This document shows positions 16,552 to 25,355 of a stretch of DNA of 64,000 nucleotides, in pieces. The notes beneath the pieces were generated by a model that did not search any database, had not been told where the DNA came from, and was given only the letters and a program-made list of their open reading frames with translations. The position numbers and the translations under genes were made by a program. The DNA lies in assembly GCF_012933385.1 (NCBI RefSeq), contig NZ_JABBPN010000005.1, positions 1 to 64,000 of the forward strand, read 5' to 3'. How positions within the stretch are numbered: the stretch's first letter is position 1; each line of letters opens with the position of its first letter. This DNA comes from Paenibacillus lemnae (lineage in GTDB: Bacteria > Bacillota > Bacilli > Paenibacillales > Paenibacillaceae).

Positions 16552-17457
16552 TTGACCAAAACTAGAGACAGCAAACCGAACCCGAAGCCGGATTGGATCA
16601 AGATTAAGCTCACGACGGGCGATAATTATAAAGAGATCAAAAATATGATGCGCTCTAAAACTCTTCATACAGTATGTGAGGAAGCACGCTGCCCGAATAT
16701 CTATGAATGTTGGGCAAATCGAACCGCAACCTTTATGATTCTGGGAGACATCTGTACACGGGCCTGCCGATTCTGTGCTGTGAATACAGGACTGCCGACA
16801 GAATTGGATATGCAGGAGCCGGAACGCGTGGCAGAGGCCGCGGAGCAGATGAACCTGCAGCACTGTGTTATTACAAGTGTTGCACGGGATGATCTGAAGG
16901 ATGGCGGAGCGTACATATTCGCAGAAACCGTCAAAGCAGTCCGCAGACGTCTTCCCCTATGCAGTGTCGAAGTGCTGATCCCTGACTTTATGGGAAATAC
17001 CGAAGCCCTCCAGATGGTGATGGATGTAAAGCCGGATATTTTAAACCACAATATTGAAACTGTGGAACGGCTTTCTGACCGGGTTCGTGCAAAGGCAAAA
17101 TACGAGCGTTCCCTTGGTCTGCTGCGCAATGCGAAGGACATGCAGCCTAACATTCCTACCAAGTCCAGCATTATGCTGGGTGTGGGCGAGGAATGGGATG
17201 AGATTTTGAAGACGATGGATGATCTCCGTGCTGTCGACTGTGACATCATGACGATCGGACAGTATCTTCAGCCGTCTCCAAAGCATTTGAATGTTGAGAA
17301 ATACTATACCCCTGAAGAATTCGCGAAGCTGAAGGAAGAGGGGCTGAGCCGCGGGTTCAGTCATGTGGAATCAGGTCCGCTTGTACGCAGTTCGTATCAC
17401 GCGCATGAGCAGGTCCAGTCCGCTGAACGCCGGAAGGAAGAAATTGTACGGTCTTAG
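16552..17457 (+). CDS. lipA: Lipoyl synthase
   Basis: A radical-SAM enzyme that inserts two sulfur atoms into octanoyl groups to make lipoyl cofactors. About 301 residues, the family length. It has the auxiliary Fe-S cysteines in [16 protein letters not shown] and the radical-SAM CxxxCxxC in [13 protein letters not shown]. The C-terminal [10 protein letters not shown] carries the conserved serine ligand. I chose TTG 16552 because the protein then aligns with LipA from its first residues (before KPDWIKIKL) and aagaagg lies 10 bp upstream. An in-frame ATG at 16501 overlaps the promoter. Confidence 0.95.
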   Translation: MTKTRDSKPNPKPDWIKIKLTTGDNYKEIKNMMRSKTLHTVCEEARCPNIYECWANRTATFMILGDICTRACRFCAVNTGLPTELDMQEPERVAEAAEQMNLQHCVITSVARDDLKDGGAYIFAETVKAVRRRLPLCSVEVLIPDFMGNTEALQMVMDVKPDILNHNIETVERLSDRVRAKAKYERSLGLLRNAKDMQPNIPTKSSIMLGVGEEWDEILKTMDDLRAVDCDIMTIGQYLQPSPKHLNVEKYYTPEEFAKLKEEGLSRGFSHVESGPLVRSSYHAHEQVQSAERRKEEIVRS

Positions 17458-17481
17458 CCGGGAAAGGCAGGGGGAACTTGC

Positions 17482-18102
17482 TTGATCGTTATAGGCAATA
17501 AAAGCTATGAAGTTGTTGTAGATTACAAGAATGGCTGGAATATGGAAGTGTTTCGCGACCGTTATAGTGAGGTGCTGGAGCGATATGATTATATTGTCGG
17601 AGACTGGGGCTATAACCAGCTCCGGTTAAAAGGGTTCTACAAGGATAACCATCCCAAAGCCAGCAGAGACTCCAGTTTCTCTACGTTATCCGACTACATC
17701 AATGAGTACTGCAACTTTGGATGTGCCTATTTTGTTCTTTACAAGAGCAAGGAGATCAAGGATCCGAATGAACTCAAGGAGCTCAAAGAAGCGCAGGAGC
17801 TCCTCGAAGCCGCACAGGCTGCAAGTAAGGAAGAAGAGATGGCTCAGTCTGAGTCAGATGGAGAATCAGGCAGTGACACAGCAGAAGAAGAAATCAAACC
17901 TTCTGTTAAAAATCATCAGGGCAGCTATGACCGAAACTCCGCTGAACCCCGGAATAAACGGGATTCCAGGGAGAACCGGGAACCCAGGGAACATAAATCC
18001 GGGAAGCCTTCTAAATGGAAGGACTCCAAGTCCCGGGAGAACCGGGAGCGCCGGGAGTCCAGGCCGGCAGCCAAACAGCGCTCTCAGAATGATGGAACCT
18101 AA
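17482..18102 (+). CDS. yutD: YutD family protein (DUF1027)
   Basis: 206 residues from a TTG start with caggggga upstream. The N-terminal about 95 residues form the YutD domain (YEVVVDYKNGWN, RYDYIVGDWGYNQLRLKGFY). The rest is a low-complexity tail, first acidic (Glu/Ser/Asp), then about 50 residues rich in Arg/Glu/Ser/Pro with repeated RENRE-type units. The lipA-yutD pairing is kept from Bacillus. Function of the family is unknown to me; the basic tail suggests nucleic-acid binding, which is only an inference. Confidence 0.83.
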   Translation: MIVIGNKSYEVVVDYKNGWNMEVFRDRYSEVLERYDYIVGDWGYNQLRLKGFYKDNHPKASRDSSFSTLSDYINEYCNFGCAYFVLYKSKEIKDPNELKELKEAQELLEAAQAASKEEEMAQSESDGESGSDTAEEEIKPSVKNHQGSYDRNSAEPRNKRDSRENREPREHKSGKPSKWKDSKSRENRERRESRPAAKQRSQNDGT

Positions 18103-18110
18103 TCATAAAA

Positions 18111-18146
18111 ACAGCAGCCGCGAATCCGCGGCTGCTGTTTTTTTTG
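18111..18146 (+). terminator. Terminator after yutD
   Basis: A perfect 12-bp stem (acagcagccgcg/cgcggctgctgt), loop aatc, then eight T. Confidence 0.95.
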
Positions 18147-18168
18147 GCATTTAATCAAGTATTGTCTA

Positions 18169-18972
18169 TTACCCAAGAAAAGCATCACGTACCCGATTCC
18201 AGAACGGAAATGGACGATAACGTGCAAAGCTGACCTGCTGTTCGGCAACCTGGCAGCGGACGGAGATCAGATCATCAATTGCAATATTATTGTGATCGAC
18301 CGTCAGGAGAAGGCGCTGGTCCTTCCGCGAGAAAATATCGCAGTGATGATGCTTTGGCAGAAGCAGAGGCGAACCGAGTGTACGGAAAATCCGGTTATTA
18401 ATGGAAGCAATCTCAGCGATTTGAAGGGCATCAATGGAGGGATGCACCATAGCGCCGCCTACGCTTTTATTATAGGCTGTACTGCCGGATGGTGTAGATA
18501 TGCAGATCCCATCTCCCCGGAACATTTCAAAGGTAACATCATTAATATCAATTTGGGCAACAACGGTACCGTCGACACCTTTAAGTGTAAATTCGTTTAA
18601 GGCAATATAAGAGGCCGAACCGGATTTTTTATGAATCTCGAGCTGAACGAGAGGGTACTTCACGATACGGGGTTTCATAGCTTTGGGATCACCTTCGCCG
18701 CACATCATATCGACCAGCTTCGGAATTTCATCTGCTTTCCAGTCGGCATAAAATCCGAGATGGCCCGTATGAACCCCAACAAAGGCCAAATCGGGAATAC
18801 GGTCGATGAAGGTATGAAATGCATGAAGCATTGTACCATCCCCGCCTATGGAAACTACGATCTCCGGTGATTCCGCATCCAGTTTGAAGCCCCGCTGTTC
18901 CGCCAGCTTATGAAATTGTTGACTTAATTCGACGGACAATGGATCGCCGCGGTCCAGAACATAGTATCTCAA
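18169..18972 (-). CDS. nadK: NAD kinase
   Basis: Phosphorylates NAD+ to NADP+. 267 residues from the TTG at 18972, which has aaaggag 9 bp upstream and gives a start (MRYYVLDRGD) matching the B. subtilis YjbN type. Motifs: EIVVSIGGDGTMLHAFH (GGDG, ATP binding), FVGVHTGHLGFYADW, and FRGDGICISTPSGSTAYNKSVGGA. The C-terminal RCQVAEQQVSFARYRPFPFW is the YjbN-type ending. Co-directional with ylbJ, whose 3' end lies downstream. Confidence 0.92.
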   Translation of the reverse strand: MRYYVLDRGDPLSVELSQQFHKLAEQRGFKLDAESPEIVVSIGGDGTMLHAFHTFIDRIPDLAFVGVHTGHLGFYADWKADEIPKLVDMMCGEGDPKAMKPRIVKYPLVQLEIHKKSGSASYIALNEFTLKGVDGTVVAQIDINDVTFEMFRGDGICISTPSGSTAYNKSVGGAMVHPSIDALQIAEIASINNRIFRTLGSPLLLPKHHHCDIFSRKDQRLLLTVDHNNIAIDDLISVRCQVAEQQVSFARYRPFPFWNRVRDAFLG

Positions 18973-19038
18973 GTCGATAAGCTCCTTTTGTAAGATTATA
19001 TAACGATGATAATCAATAATGGGACAGAACACAATGTT

Positions 19039-20256
19039 TCACCTTGTGAATTCACGGAATTTGCGCCCTATGAGAAAGACGGCTTCGATCAGAACCATCA
19101 CGCCCAGGGCCATTCCGGCCGAAATACAAAACAGGGTCATGATATGGGTATAACCGTCCAGCATACCGTAAGAAACAGCCGGAAGCATGAAAGCCGCGCC
19201 TGACCTAGCCATCAACGGCTCCCAAATCACTAGTACAACCACTGCTGCGAGGATCCCATGAACAAAGCGGGCCGCCATAAAAGGCAGATAACGCAGGTTG
19301 GTCGAGTGCAGTATGCTGGCGACCTGCGCATGTACGGAAAGTCCGCCCCAGGACAGAATAAATGCAGCAGACGCTGCTTTGTAGAGCAGCGGTATCGTTT
19401 CTCCCGCGCCACCGGCATATTTTGCTCCAAGGGTGACTTCGAAAAAACCGCCCATCAGTGCAGAAGACAGCTGTTCGGGAATTCCGAAAAGATGGAGCAG
19501 GAGGCCTAATGTCTGATTTAACAAGGAGAGCACACCGGCTTGGGTCCACAATTCCAGAAATACGGAAAAGAATACAACAAGCCCTCCAACGACAATAATA
19601 AGCTGGAGAGAGGATTGGATCGCCTGAGTCAAGAGTATGCCAAATGGCCTGCCGTGCTCCACTCTGGCCTGATGCATGGCATGAAGTGCAGTTTTGAGCC
19701 GGTTTCCTTGCAGTAGTACAGGGCTGTTAGGGAGGGAAGCTGGAGCCTTGGCGCCATGAAAACGCATGAGCAGGCCGATCACAAGGCCGCTGCCATAATG
19801 AGCCAGTGCCAATACAAGACCGACACGGGGATTATGAAAAAAACCGACGGATACGGCACTGATCAGAAATATAGGATCAGACGATGTCGTAAAGGCGACC
19901 AGCCGTTCTCCTTCTTCACGGGTGATCATTTTTTGCTCCCACAGCTTGGCCGTAAGCTTGGCACCCACAGGATAGCCTGAAACATACCCCATTGCCGCTG
20001 CAAATCCTCCGCTGCCGGGAATGCGGAATAAGGGTTTCATAAACGGATCCAGCAGTGTGCCGACTAGATGGACTACTCCGAAACCAAGCAGTACTTCAGA
20101 TATGACAAAGAAGGGGAATAATGAAGGGAAAAGTACGTCCCACCAAATGGACAGGCCGCGAACAGCGGCTGTCAGAGCAGGCTCTGGATATATTCCCATG
20201 AGGACTACGAGGGACATCATCATGAAAACCATTAAAGATAAATACAGCTTCTTCAT
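19039..20256 (-). CDS. ylbJ: YlbJ-like sporulation membrane protein
   Basis: 405 residues with eight or more membrane helices and nucleoside-recognition (Gate) type sequences such as SGYPVGAKL and FTTSSDPIFLISAVSVGF. This matches YlbJ, a sporulation integral membrane protein needed in B. subtilis for spore cortex formation. The ATG at 20256 has an aggagg about 13 bp upstream; the reading could extend to 20313. The 3' end is 66 bp from nadK. Confidence 0.83.
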   Translation of the reverse strand: MKKLYLSLMVFMMMSLVVLMGIYPEPALTAAVRGLSIWWDVLFPSLFPFFVISEVLLGFGVVHLVGTLLDPFMKPLFRIPGSGGFAAAMGYVSGYPVGAKLTAKLWEQKMITREEGERLVAFTTSSDPIFLISAVSVGFFHNPRVGLVLALAHYGSGLVIGLLMRFHGAKAPASLPNSPVLLQGNRLKTALHAMHQARVEHGRPFGILLTQAIQSSLQLIIVVGGLVVFFSVFLELWTQAGVLSLLNQTLGLLLHLFGIPEQLSSALMGGFFEVTLGAKYAGGAGETIPLLYKAASAAFILSWGGLSVHAQVASILHSTNLRYLPFMAARFVHGILAAVVVLVIWEPLMARSGAAFMLPAVSYGMLDGYTHIMTLFCISAGMALGVMVLIEAVFLIGRKFREFTR

Positions 20257-20401
20257 GTGGATTGGGTTCGCCTCCTGAAAAGGACAGAATTGCTCCGTAA
20301 TTCTTCTTGGCATTCTGCTCCACTGTATGCGGCGAATAGGACAAACAGTACAAAAAGTCCTAGAAAGCGGTTACAAAAGTACTTTATTTTCACGAACATT
20401 G

Positions 20402-20410
20402 TGCTATAAT
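20402..20410 (+). promoter_or_regulatory. Promoter of the micro-ORF
   Basis: Extended -10 TGCTATAAT, 53 bp before the ATG; no convincing -35. Confidence 0.6.
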
Positions 20411-20463
20411 AAAAAACATCAAAGCACATCTTTGTAATATGGAACGGGATGGAGTGATGATCA

Positions 20464-20559
20464 TGAGTATTGTGACGGGTTTGCTGGTATGTGCCTTCGT
20501 TTATGTTATACGTGCATCTCTCGTTCGTCAGGGAGAAGAGGACTGGAGAAGTTACTGAT
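20464..20559 (+). CDS. 31-residue membrane peptide, unknown
   Basis: The sequence MSIVTGLLVCAFVYVIRASL, then VRQGEEDWRSY, reads as one short hydrophobic helix (about 2-18) with a charged tail. The ATG is preceded by ggatggagtga. The gene is framed by its own extended -10 promoter and a perfect terminator 8 bp after the stop, so it forms a monocistronic unit of about 190 bp between divergent ylbJ and the globin gene. I do not recognise the peptide. It could also be a leader peptide or a regulatory RNA that happens to carry an ORF. Confidence 0.6.
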
Positions 20560-20567
20560 AGGGGTAA

Positions 20568-20599
20568 GGGTGCTAAACTCAGGTTTAGCACCCTTTTTT
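20568..20599 (+). terminator. Terminator of the micro-ORF
   Basis: A perfect 11-bp stem (gggtgctaaac/gtttagcaccc), loop tcag, then six T. Confidence 0.95.
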
Positions 20600-20672
20600 G
20601 TACCTGCTGCGGATTTTTTTACAACAGCACTCCACGAAACGCTCGTGTGATAGACCTTTTGTCCTGGTCTGA

Positions 20673-20678
20673 TATAAT
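20673..20678 (+). promoter_or_regulatory. Candidate promoter of the globin gene
   Basis: A perfect TATAAT, 48 bp before the ATG; the -35 region (about 20651, tagacc) is weak. Confidence 0.45.
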
Positions 20679-20726
20679 GGAGAGACGCAAGTGTAATCAT
20701 TCATCACAGATAGGAGATGACACCAG

Positions 20727-21104
20727 ATGAATCCCAGTCTCAGCATTTATGATCAGCTTGGAGGCGCGGAAGGTATTCGTGCATTAGTTGAGGCTTTTTA
20801 CCCTAGAGTTCAGCAAAATGATGTCCTGGCTCCGTTATTTCCAGAAAATATCGAGCCGGTCATGGAGAAGCAATATATGTTTTTGAGCCAGTTCTTTGGA
20901 GGACCGGCCTTATTCTCGGAAGCCTATGGACACCCAATGATGCGGGCCAGGCACATGAAGTTTACCATTACTGACCTTCATGCAGATGCTTGGCTTGGCT
21001 GTATGGCTGAAGCACTGACCGATATCAGAGTCGATGAACCGCTTAGAACTTTTGTCCTGGATCGATTAACGGGACCTGCCCGGCACTTTGTTAACAGCTA
21101 TTAA
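20727..21104 (+). CDS. Truncated hemoglobin, group II
   Basis: A 125-residue 2-on-2 globin. It shows the N-terminal SIYDQLGGAEGIRALVEAFY, the E-helix region with QYMFLSQFFGGP, and the proximal histidine region MMRARHMKF. The tyrosine at the B-helix and tryptophan in DAWLGCM fit group II (YjbI/GlbO). Such proteins bind O2 and NO and are linked to redox protection. In Bacillus, yjbI sits near yjbN (NAD kinase); here nadK lies about 1.8 kb away, a loose remnant of that order. The ATG has ggagatg upstream. Confidence 0.92.
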   Translation: MNPSLSIYDQLGGAEGIRALVEAFYPRVQQNDVLAPLFPENIEPVMEKQYMFLSQFFGGPALFSEAYGHPMMRARHMKFTITDLHADAWLGCMAEALTDIRVDEPLRTFVLDRLTGPARHFVNSY

Positions 21105-21133
21105 CGTCAACCGCATAGGGGATAAGAAAAGTC

Positions 21134-21844
21134 ATGAGTATGACCATGGAACCGCTGTATAAGATCAATGTAACCTGCATCAACTGCGAACACAGCTTTG
21201 AAACTTCACGTGTTCGCCCCAGCTTTAAAAAGGCGATTCTCAGCGATACCGATTTCTGCGGGTATTATAAGAATGAGAATCCTGATTATTATGTGGTCCG
21301 TGTCTGCCCCGAATGCGGCTTCGCCTCCACTGAAAATTCAGCCGCGAGCTTGACCGAAGTCCAGAAATCGGCGTTCGTTAAACAAATCGGAAACCGGTGG
21401 ATTGAACGTGACTTTGGCGGCCAGCGCAGTCTTGAAGATGCTTTGGAAACCTATAAACTCGCGCTCTTATGTGCTCAGTCAACCGGCGAGAAGGACCGCA
21501 TTCTCGCAAGTTTGCTTCATCATATTGCCTGGCTCTACCGTTATCAGGGTAATCAGGAACAGGAACAGCGTTTCCTCACTTATAGTCTGGATGCTTATGT
21601 TCGCTGCTATGAGCTGGAGGGCACCACAGGCAGTGATGCACGTCTGCTGTACCTGATCGGCGAGATAAACCGCCGTGTCGGCCGGTATTCGGAGGCGGTT
21701 CAGTGGTTTTCCAGAGTTGTACAGGATAAAAAGATTATGGACTCCGCGATGATTCGGGCCTCAAGAGAGCAGTGGGCGCTTCTCAGGGAACAGATGGAAG
21801 CTGAGAAGCTGTCCACGTCTTCGGACGGTCATGCTGCTCCTTAG
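21134..21844 (+). CDS. DUF2225 family protein
   Basis: 236 residues. The N-terminus has two CxxC pairs (VTCINCEH and VCPECGF), giving a zinc-ribbon-like site, with EHSFETSRVRPS between. The middle and end (about 90-215) look like tandem TPR-type helices (ALETYKLALLCAQ, YSEAVQWFSRVV). This matches the DUF2225 family of Firmicutes, of unknown function. It is 29 bp downstream of the globin and probably co-transcribed. Confidence 0.78.
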   Translation: MSMTMEPLYKINVTCINCEHSFETSRVRPSFKKAILSDTDFCGYYKNENPDYYVVRVCPECGFASTENSAASLTEVQKSAFVKQIGNRWIERDFGGQRSLEDALETYKLALLCAQSTGEKDRILASLLHHIAWLYRYQGNQEQEQRFLTYSLDAYVRCYELEGTTGSDARLLYLIGEINRRVGRYSEAVQWFSRVVQDKKIMDSAMIRASREQWALLREQMEAEKLSTSSDGHAAP

Positions 21845-21861
21845 AACCAATCACAGGGCTG

Positions 21862-22092
21862 TTATCGAAGCTTCTGGTCTGTCAGGATATAATCCGCATC
21901 GCTGTCCAGCACAGTGACTCGGTTATGGCAGCAAGGGAAAACGAGCAGCTTTTTTTTTCCTTCTCTTACACTGACCAGCTCTTTGGGTTTCATAGGGAGC
22001 AGCACATTGTCACAGCCGCAGAACGGACAGCTTTGTACGTAAACGTCTCCCGAAACCACATCATAGGGCCAGGCCTTGGCAAAAGGAATCAT
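21862..22092 (-). CDS. Small zinc-ribbon-like protein
   Basis: 76 residues with CPFCGC and a later PCCHN, suggesting a zinc ribbon of CxxC...CC type. The ATG overlaps the YycC stop by 4 bp (ATGA), so the two are translationally coupled. I do not recognise a named family. Confidence 0.6.
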   Translation of the reverse strand: MIPFAKAWPYDVVSGDVYVQSCPFCGCDNVLLPMKPKELVSVREGKKKLLVFPCCHNRVTVLDSDADYILTDQKLR

Positions 22093-22274
22093 GATTCCTT
22101 CTCCGGTGACTTGCCGGCGCTGTTCTCAGGGGAAGCTGTTTCCTCGGAATTGGAGAGTTCTGCAATTTTTTGCATTAATATATGCTGAGGCATGTGCATC
22201 AGGTTTTCTAAGGGTACATTCAGTTTTTTAGATAATATTAGCGCCGTTTCCGGTGATATTTGTAATGGTCTCAT
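22089..22274 (-). CDS. yycC: YycC-like protein
   Basis: 61 residues. The first about 40 (MRPLQISPETALILSKKLNV, then PLENLMHMPQHILMQKIAEL) match the conserved YycC family; the rest is a polar Ser/Glu tail. The start has gaaggaagg upstream. It forms a two-gene unit with the zinc-ribbon protein, divergent from pepF. Confidence 0.78.
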   Translation of the reverse strand: MRPLQISPETALILSKKLNVPLENLMHMPQHILMQKIAELSNSEETASPENSAGKSPEKES

Positions 22275-22402
22275 ATGAGCCTTCCTTTCTATGTGTAAAA
22301 TATAAGTGTAAAAGATTCTTTTACATAGTTATACACTGTTCTGTCCAAAGTCACAAATGAAAATAACGCCCAAATTTCTGATACGAAAAGAGGTTTTAAA
22401 CA

Positions 22403-24202
22403 ATGAATACACCACTTCGACAAACGTGGGACCTGGAAACGATATTCCCCGGAGGCTCTTCCTCGCCAGCATTTCAGGAATTTCTTAGCCAGCTGGAACA
22501 GGAGATTGTTCAGCTGTCTGACATGGTGAACTCGGTTAAGCTCCCTCAGAACCTGGAAGAAACGGCACAGCTGGAACATATTCTCGTCAAGCTGGAGCAG
22601 TGTTATGCCAAAGGCAGTGAAGCCCGTGCATTTATAAGCTGTCTGACGGCACAGAATCAAAAAGATACAAAAGCTAATCAGCTGTCCGGTAGAATTACAG
22701 GTATTCTCGCCCGTTTCCAAAGTGTTTCGGTACAGTTTAATACTCTGCTGCGTGGGATGGATGATGCTGTCTGGGAATCCTGGATTTCGAGCGAGACAGT
22801 GGCACCGCTTGCCTTTACGCTGAATGAAAGCCGCAATCTCGCCAAGGAGAAGATGAGTCCCGAACTGGAAGGTCTGGCTCTGTCCCTCTCCATCGACGGG
22901 TATCACGGATGGGGTGATTTTTACAACACCATTGTCAGCAAGATCCATATTCCATTTGAAGAAAACGGTGAGACCCGGATGCTGTCTGCAGGGCAGGCTG
23001 CCAACAAGCTCAGCCATCCTGACAAGGATGTCCGCAAAGAGATGTTCCACAAATGGGAGGAGGCCTGGACCTCTTCGGAAGACTATTGTGCAGATACATT
23101 AAACCATCTGTCCGGTTTCCGACTCAAGCTGTACGAAGGCCGCGGCTGGGATCAAGTGCTGAAAGAGCCGCTGGCCGTTAACCGGATGCGCCAGGAGACG
23201 CTGGATGCCATGTGGTCTGTCGTTCAGGATACGAAGCCTGTGCTAGTTGAGTTTTTGAACCGCAAGGCAAAGCTGCTCGGCCTGGAGCAGCTCTCGTGGG
23301 AAGATGTGGATGCCCCGCTGCAGAAGTCCGAAGCGAAAATCAGCTATGATGATGCAGCTAAAACCATCGTGAATCAATTCCGGACATTCAGTCCCAAGAT
23401 GGCTGACTTCGCCCAGATGGCTTTTGATAAGAACTGGATCGAAGCTGAGGATCGTGCGGGTAAACGTCCTGGCGGCTTCTGCACATCTCTGAAATACAGC
23501 AACCAGACGCGAATCTTCATGACCTATAGTGGTACAGCATCCAATGTATCGACTCTGGCCCATGAGCTGGGCCATGCTTATCACCAATATCTGATGCGGG
23601 AGCTTCCGGTTCTGAATCAGAGTTATGCGATGAATGTTGCGGAAACGGCATCGACCTTTGCTGAAATGATCGTCTCTGATGCGCTCGTAAAAGGTGCTCA
23701 AAATGAGGAGGAGCGCCTGGCCCTGCTGGAAGAAAAGATCAATCGAAGTGTGGCTTTCTTTATGAATATCCATGCACGGTTTCTGTTTGAGACACGCTTT
23801 TATGAGCAGCGCAAGCAGGGGATATTAACCGCCGGCGAGATCAGCGAGCTGATGGAGAATGCACAAAAAGAAGCGTACCTGGATTCCCTGACAGAGTATC
23901 ATCCGCATTTCTGGGCATCCAAGCTGCATTTCTATATAACCGGAGTGCCGTTTTATAATTTCCCATATACCTTTGGCTATATGTTCAGCACAGGCTTGTA
24001 TGTCATGGCCCTGAATGAGGGGGCATCCTTTGCTGCTAAATATGAGGCGCTGCTTCAGGATACTGGCATTTTAACGGTCGAAGATTTGGCGCAGAAACAT
24101 CTTGGAGTGGATCTGACCCAGCCTGATTTCTGGCAAAAGGCTGCCGAGTTCTGTGCAGATGATATCGGGCAGTTTTTGGAGATGACGGATCATTTGGTTT
24201 AA
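22403..24202 (+). CDS. pepF: Oligoendopeptidase F (M3 family)
   Basis: A 599-residue cytoplasmic zinc metallopeptidase cutting short peptides. The HExxH site is H387-E388-x-x-H391 in AHELGHAYHQ, and the downstream glutamate lies in ETASTFAEMIVSDAL. The N-terminal helical half carries the PepF domain. Length is the family norm. It appears to be monocistronic, closed by a hairpin at 24234. Confidence 0.94.
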   Translation: MNTPLRQTWDLETIFPGGSSSPAFQEFLSQLEQEIVQLSDMVNSVKLPQNLEETAQLEHILVKLEQCYAKGSEARAFISCLTAQNQKDTKANQLSGRITGILARFQSVSVQFNTLLRGMDDAVWESWISSETVAPLAFTLNESRNLAKEKMSPELEGLALSLSIDGYHGWGDFYNTIVSKIHIPFEENGETRMLSAGQAANKLSHPDKDVRKEMFHKWEEAWTSSEDYCADTLNHLSGFRLKLYEGRGWDQVLKEPLAVNRMRQETLDAMWSVVQDTKPVLVEFLNRKAKLLGLEQLSWEDVDAPLQKSEAKISYDDAAKTIVNQFRTFSPKMADFAQMAFDKNWIEAEDRAGKRPGGFCTSLKYSNQTRIFMTYSGTASNVSTLAHELGHAYHQYLMRELPVLNQSYAMNVAETASTFAEMIVSDALVKGAQNEEERLALLEEKINRSVAFFMNIHARFLFETRFYEQRKQGILTAGEISELMENAQKEAYLDSLTEYHPHFWASKLHFYITGVPFYNFPYTFGYMFSTGLYVMALNEGASFAAKYEALLQDTGILTVEDLAQKHLGVDLTQPDFWQKAAEFCADDIGQFLEMTDHLV

Positions 24203-24233
24203 AAATAACAGATTCATAACGACTAGAGTGAAT

Positions 24234-24264
24234 GAAGTCCTTTTACGTAGAGGGCTTCTTTTAT
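24234..24264 (+). terminator. Terminator after pepF
   Basis: A 7-bp stem (gaagtcc/gggcttc, one G-T), an 11-nt loop, and a T-rich tail. Confidence 0.65.
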
Positions 24265-24359
24265 TGTCGCAAAAAGATGAAAGTTGACGAAATTAGGCAT
24301 ATATTGATTTGTTTTGATATGCAAATTTAGGGATTAATACCCAATTATGTTGTAATATG

Positions 24360-24388
24360 TTGATGTAAGCGGCTTCTTGTCCTATAAT
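24360..24388 (+). promoter_or_regulatory. Sigma-A promoter of the 24440 gene
   Basis: TTGATG, 17 bp, TATAAT: near-consensus in both boxes and spacing, 52 bp before the ATG. Confidence 0.7.
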
Positions 24389-24439
24389 GAGTCACAAGCC
24401 CTATATAGGGTTAGGATTTGAAAGGGGAGGGGGGTTGAA

Positions 24440-24844
24440 ATGATTAAATTAGAGCAGCTTTCATTGGCACGTCAGCTGGATCTGGTATTTAAGGAGCTGG
24501 AGGAAGAACTGTCAGGCCTGAATTCCGGCACGGTATTTGTGCAAATACGCAATAACGTCATCGGGAAATTTGGTATCCGCCATAATCCGTTGGCAGGGCG
24601 CAACGGGATGATAGCGCCAGCAGAGGATGGATTGACAAAAGTACAGCAGACTTCATTTCGCAGTATGGCACTGGAAAGCCTCAAGCATAAACGCCGCTGG
24701 ACCCATGGTGAAATCAGTTATGAGTTTGCAGTCAGGCAGGGAACGATCCTGGTTGATGCTGTATTGGAATCCAATTACAACATGGCTAATATGATGATCC
24801 GTTATACCCGATCGGCTGTTTCCGATGCAGCTTCCGAATCCTGA
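24440..24844 (+). CDS. Conserved hypothetical protein
   Basis: 134 residues, soluble, mixed alpha/beta. The N-terminus is a helix (LEQLSLARQLDLVFKELEEE), the middle has a beta segment TVFVQIRNNVIGKFGIRHNP, and the end has GTILVDAVLESNYNMANMM. I do not recognise a family. It has a good promoter, ggggagggggg upstream of the ATG, and its own terminator, so it is a well-formed single gene. Confidence 0.6.
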   Translation: MIKLEQLSLARQLDLVFKELEEELSGLNSGTVFVQIRNNVIGKFGIRHNPLAGRNGMIAPAEDGLTKVQQTSFRSMALESLKHKRRWTHGEISYEFAVRQGTILVDAVLESNYNMANMMIRYTRSAVSDAASES

Positions 24845-24868
24845 TCTCATTTTTTTTTGTACATACCG

Positions 24869-24908
24869 AAAGAGGCGATCTTTGGGGAGAAGACCGCCTC
24901 TTTCTTTT
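24869..24908 (+). terminator. Terminator after the 24440 gene
   Basis: A 14-bp stem with one mismatch (arms 24869-24882 and 24890-24903), followed by a T-rich run. It may also serve the convergent SASP gene. Confidence 0.85.
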
Positions 24909-24930
24909 GATCTGGAGGGAAGAGAATCAA

Positions 24931-25170
24931 TTACAGGTTAGAACGACCCGATAATTGCTGCTCAGCCATTTGTACCAGACGTTTTGTAATATAGCCTCCC
25001 AAAGAACCTGTTTCGCGGGATGTGTACTGACCCATGTAACCGTCTTGTGGAATTGTAACGCCCAGTTCTTGTGCGGCTTCGTATTTCAGTTGTTGAAGCG
25101 CTGCATTAGCTTGTGGAACAACCAGGTTGTTCGAGCTTCTGCTGCGGCCTTGTTGTTGACCCATACCCAT
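24931..25170 (-). CDS. Alpha/beta-type small acid-soluble spore protein
   Basis: 79 residues. It coats and protects forespore DNA. It has the family core [20 protein letters not shown], the GPR cleavage region EAAQELGV, and the second conserved block [16 protein letters not shown]. The ATG at 25170 has aaggagg 8 bp upstream. A very similar gene, on the other strand, lies at 26718. The sigma-G promoter upstream is close to perfect. Confidence 0.96.
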   Translation of the reverse strand: MGMGQQQGRSRSSNNLVVPQANAALQQLKYEAAQELGVTIPQDGYMGQYTSRETGSLGGYITKRLVQMAEQQLSGRSNL

Positions 25171-25201
25171 GTTTGTCACCTCCTTCGTCGTTGTATGAAG
25201 A

Positions 25202-25231
25202 TATTATGGTTGAAAGAAGAGCATCTCATTC
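25202..25231 (-). promoter_or_regulatory. Sigma-G promoter of the SASP gene
   Basis: On the minus strand, GAATG, 18 bp, CATAATA: a full match to the forespore sigma-G consensus, 31 bp before the start codon. Confidence 0.85.
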
Positions 25232-25283
25232 GCGAAGATCAGACTTCATTCCTGGTAATTTTCACCGTTATTCCTTGCAGCAC

Positions 25284-25326
25284 AAAAAAAGGCTGTTTCA
25301 ATGGGTCCGTGATCATTGAAACAGCC
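25284..25326 (-). terminator. Terminator of the aldose epimerase gene
   Basis: A 12-bp perfect stem (arms 25291-25302 and 25315-25326). On the minus strand it is followed by seven T. Confidence 0.9.
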
Positions 25327-25355
25327 TCTACTATGAAATAACATGTGATGAATGC

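Noticed and set aside
17702..18154. Collagen-like Gly/Pro-rich frame in the yutD gene
   Set aside because: It is the shifted reading of the Arg/Glu/Ser repeat tail of YutD. The repeats arise from the DNA repeats, not from a second protein.
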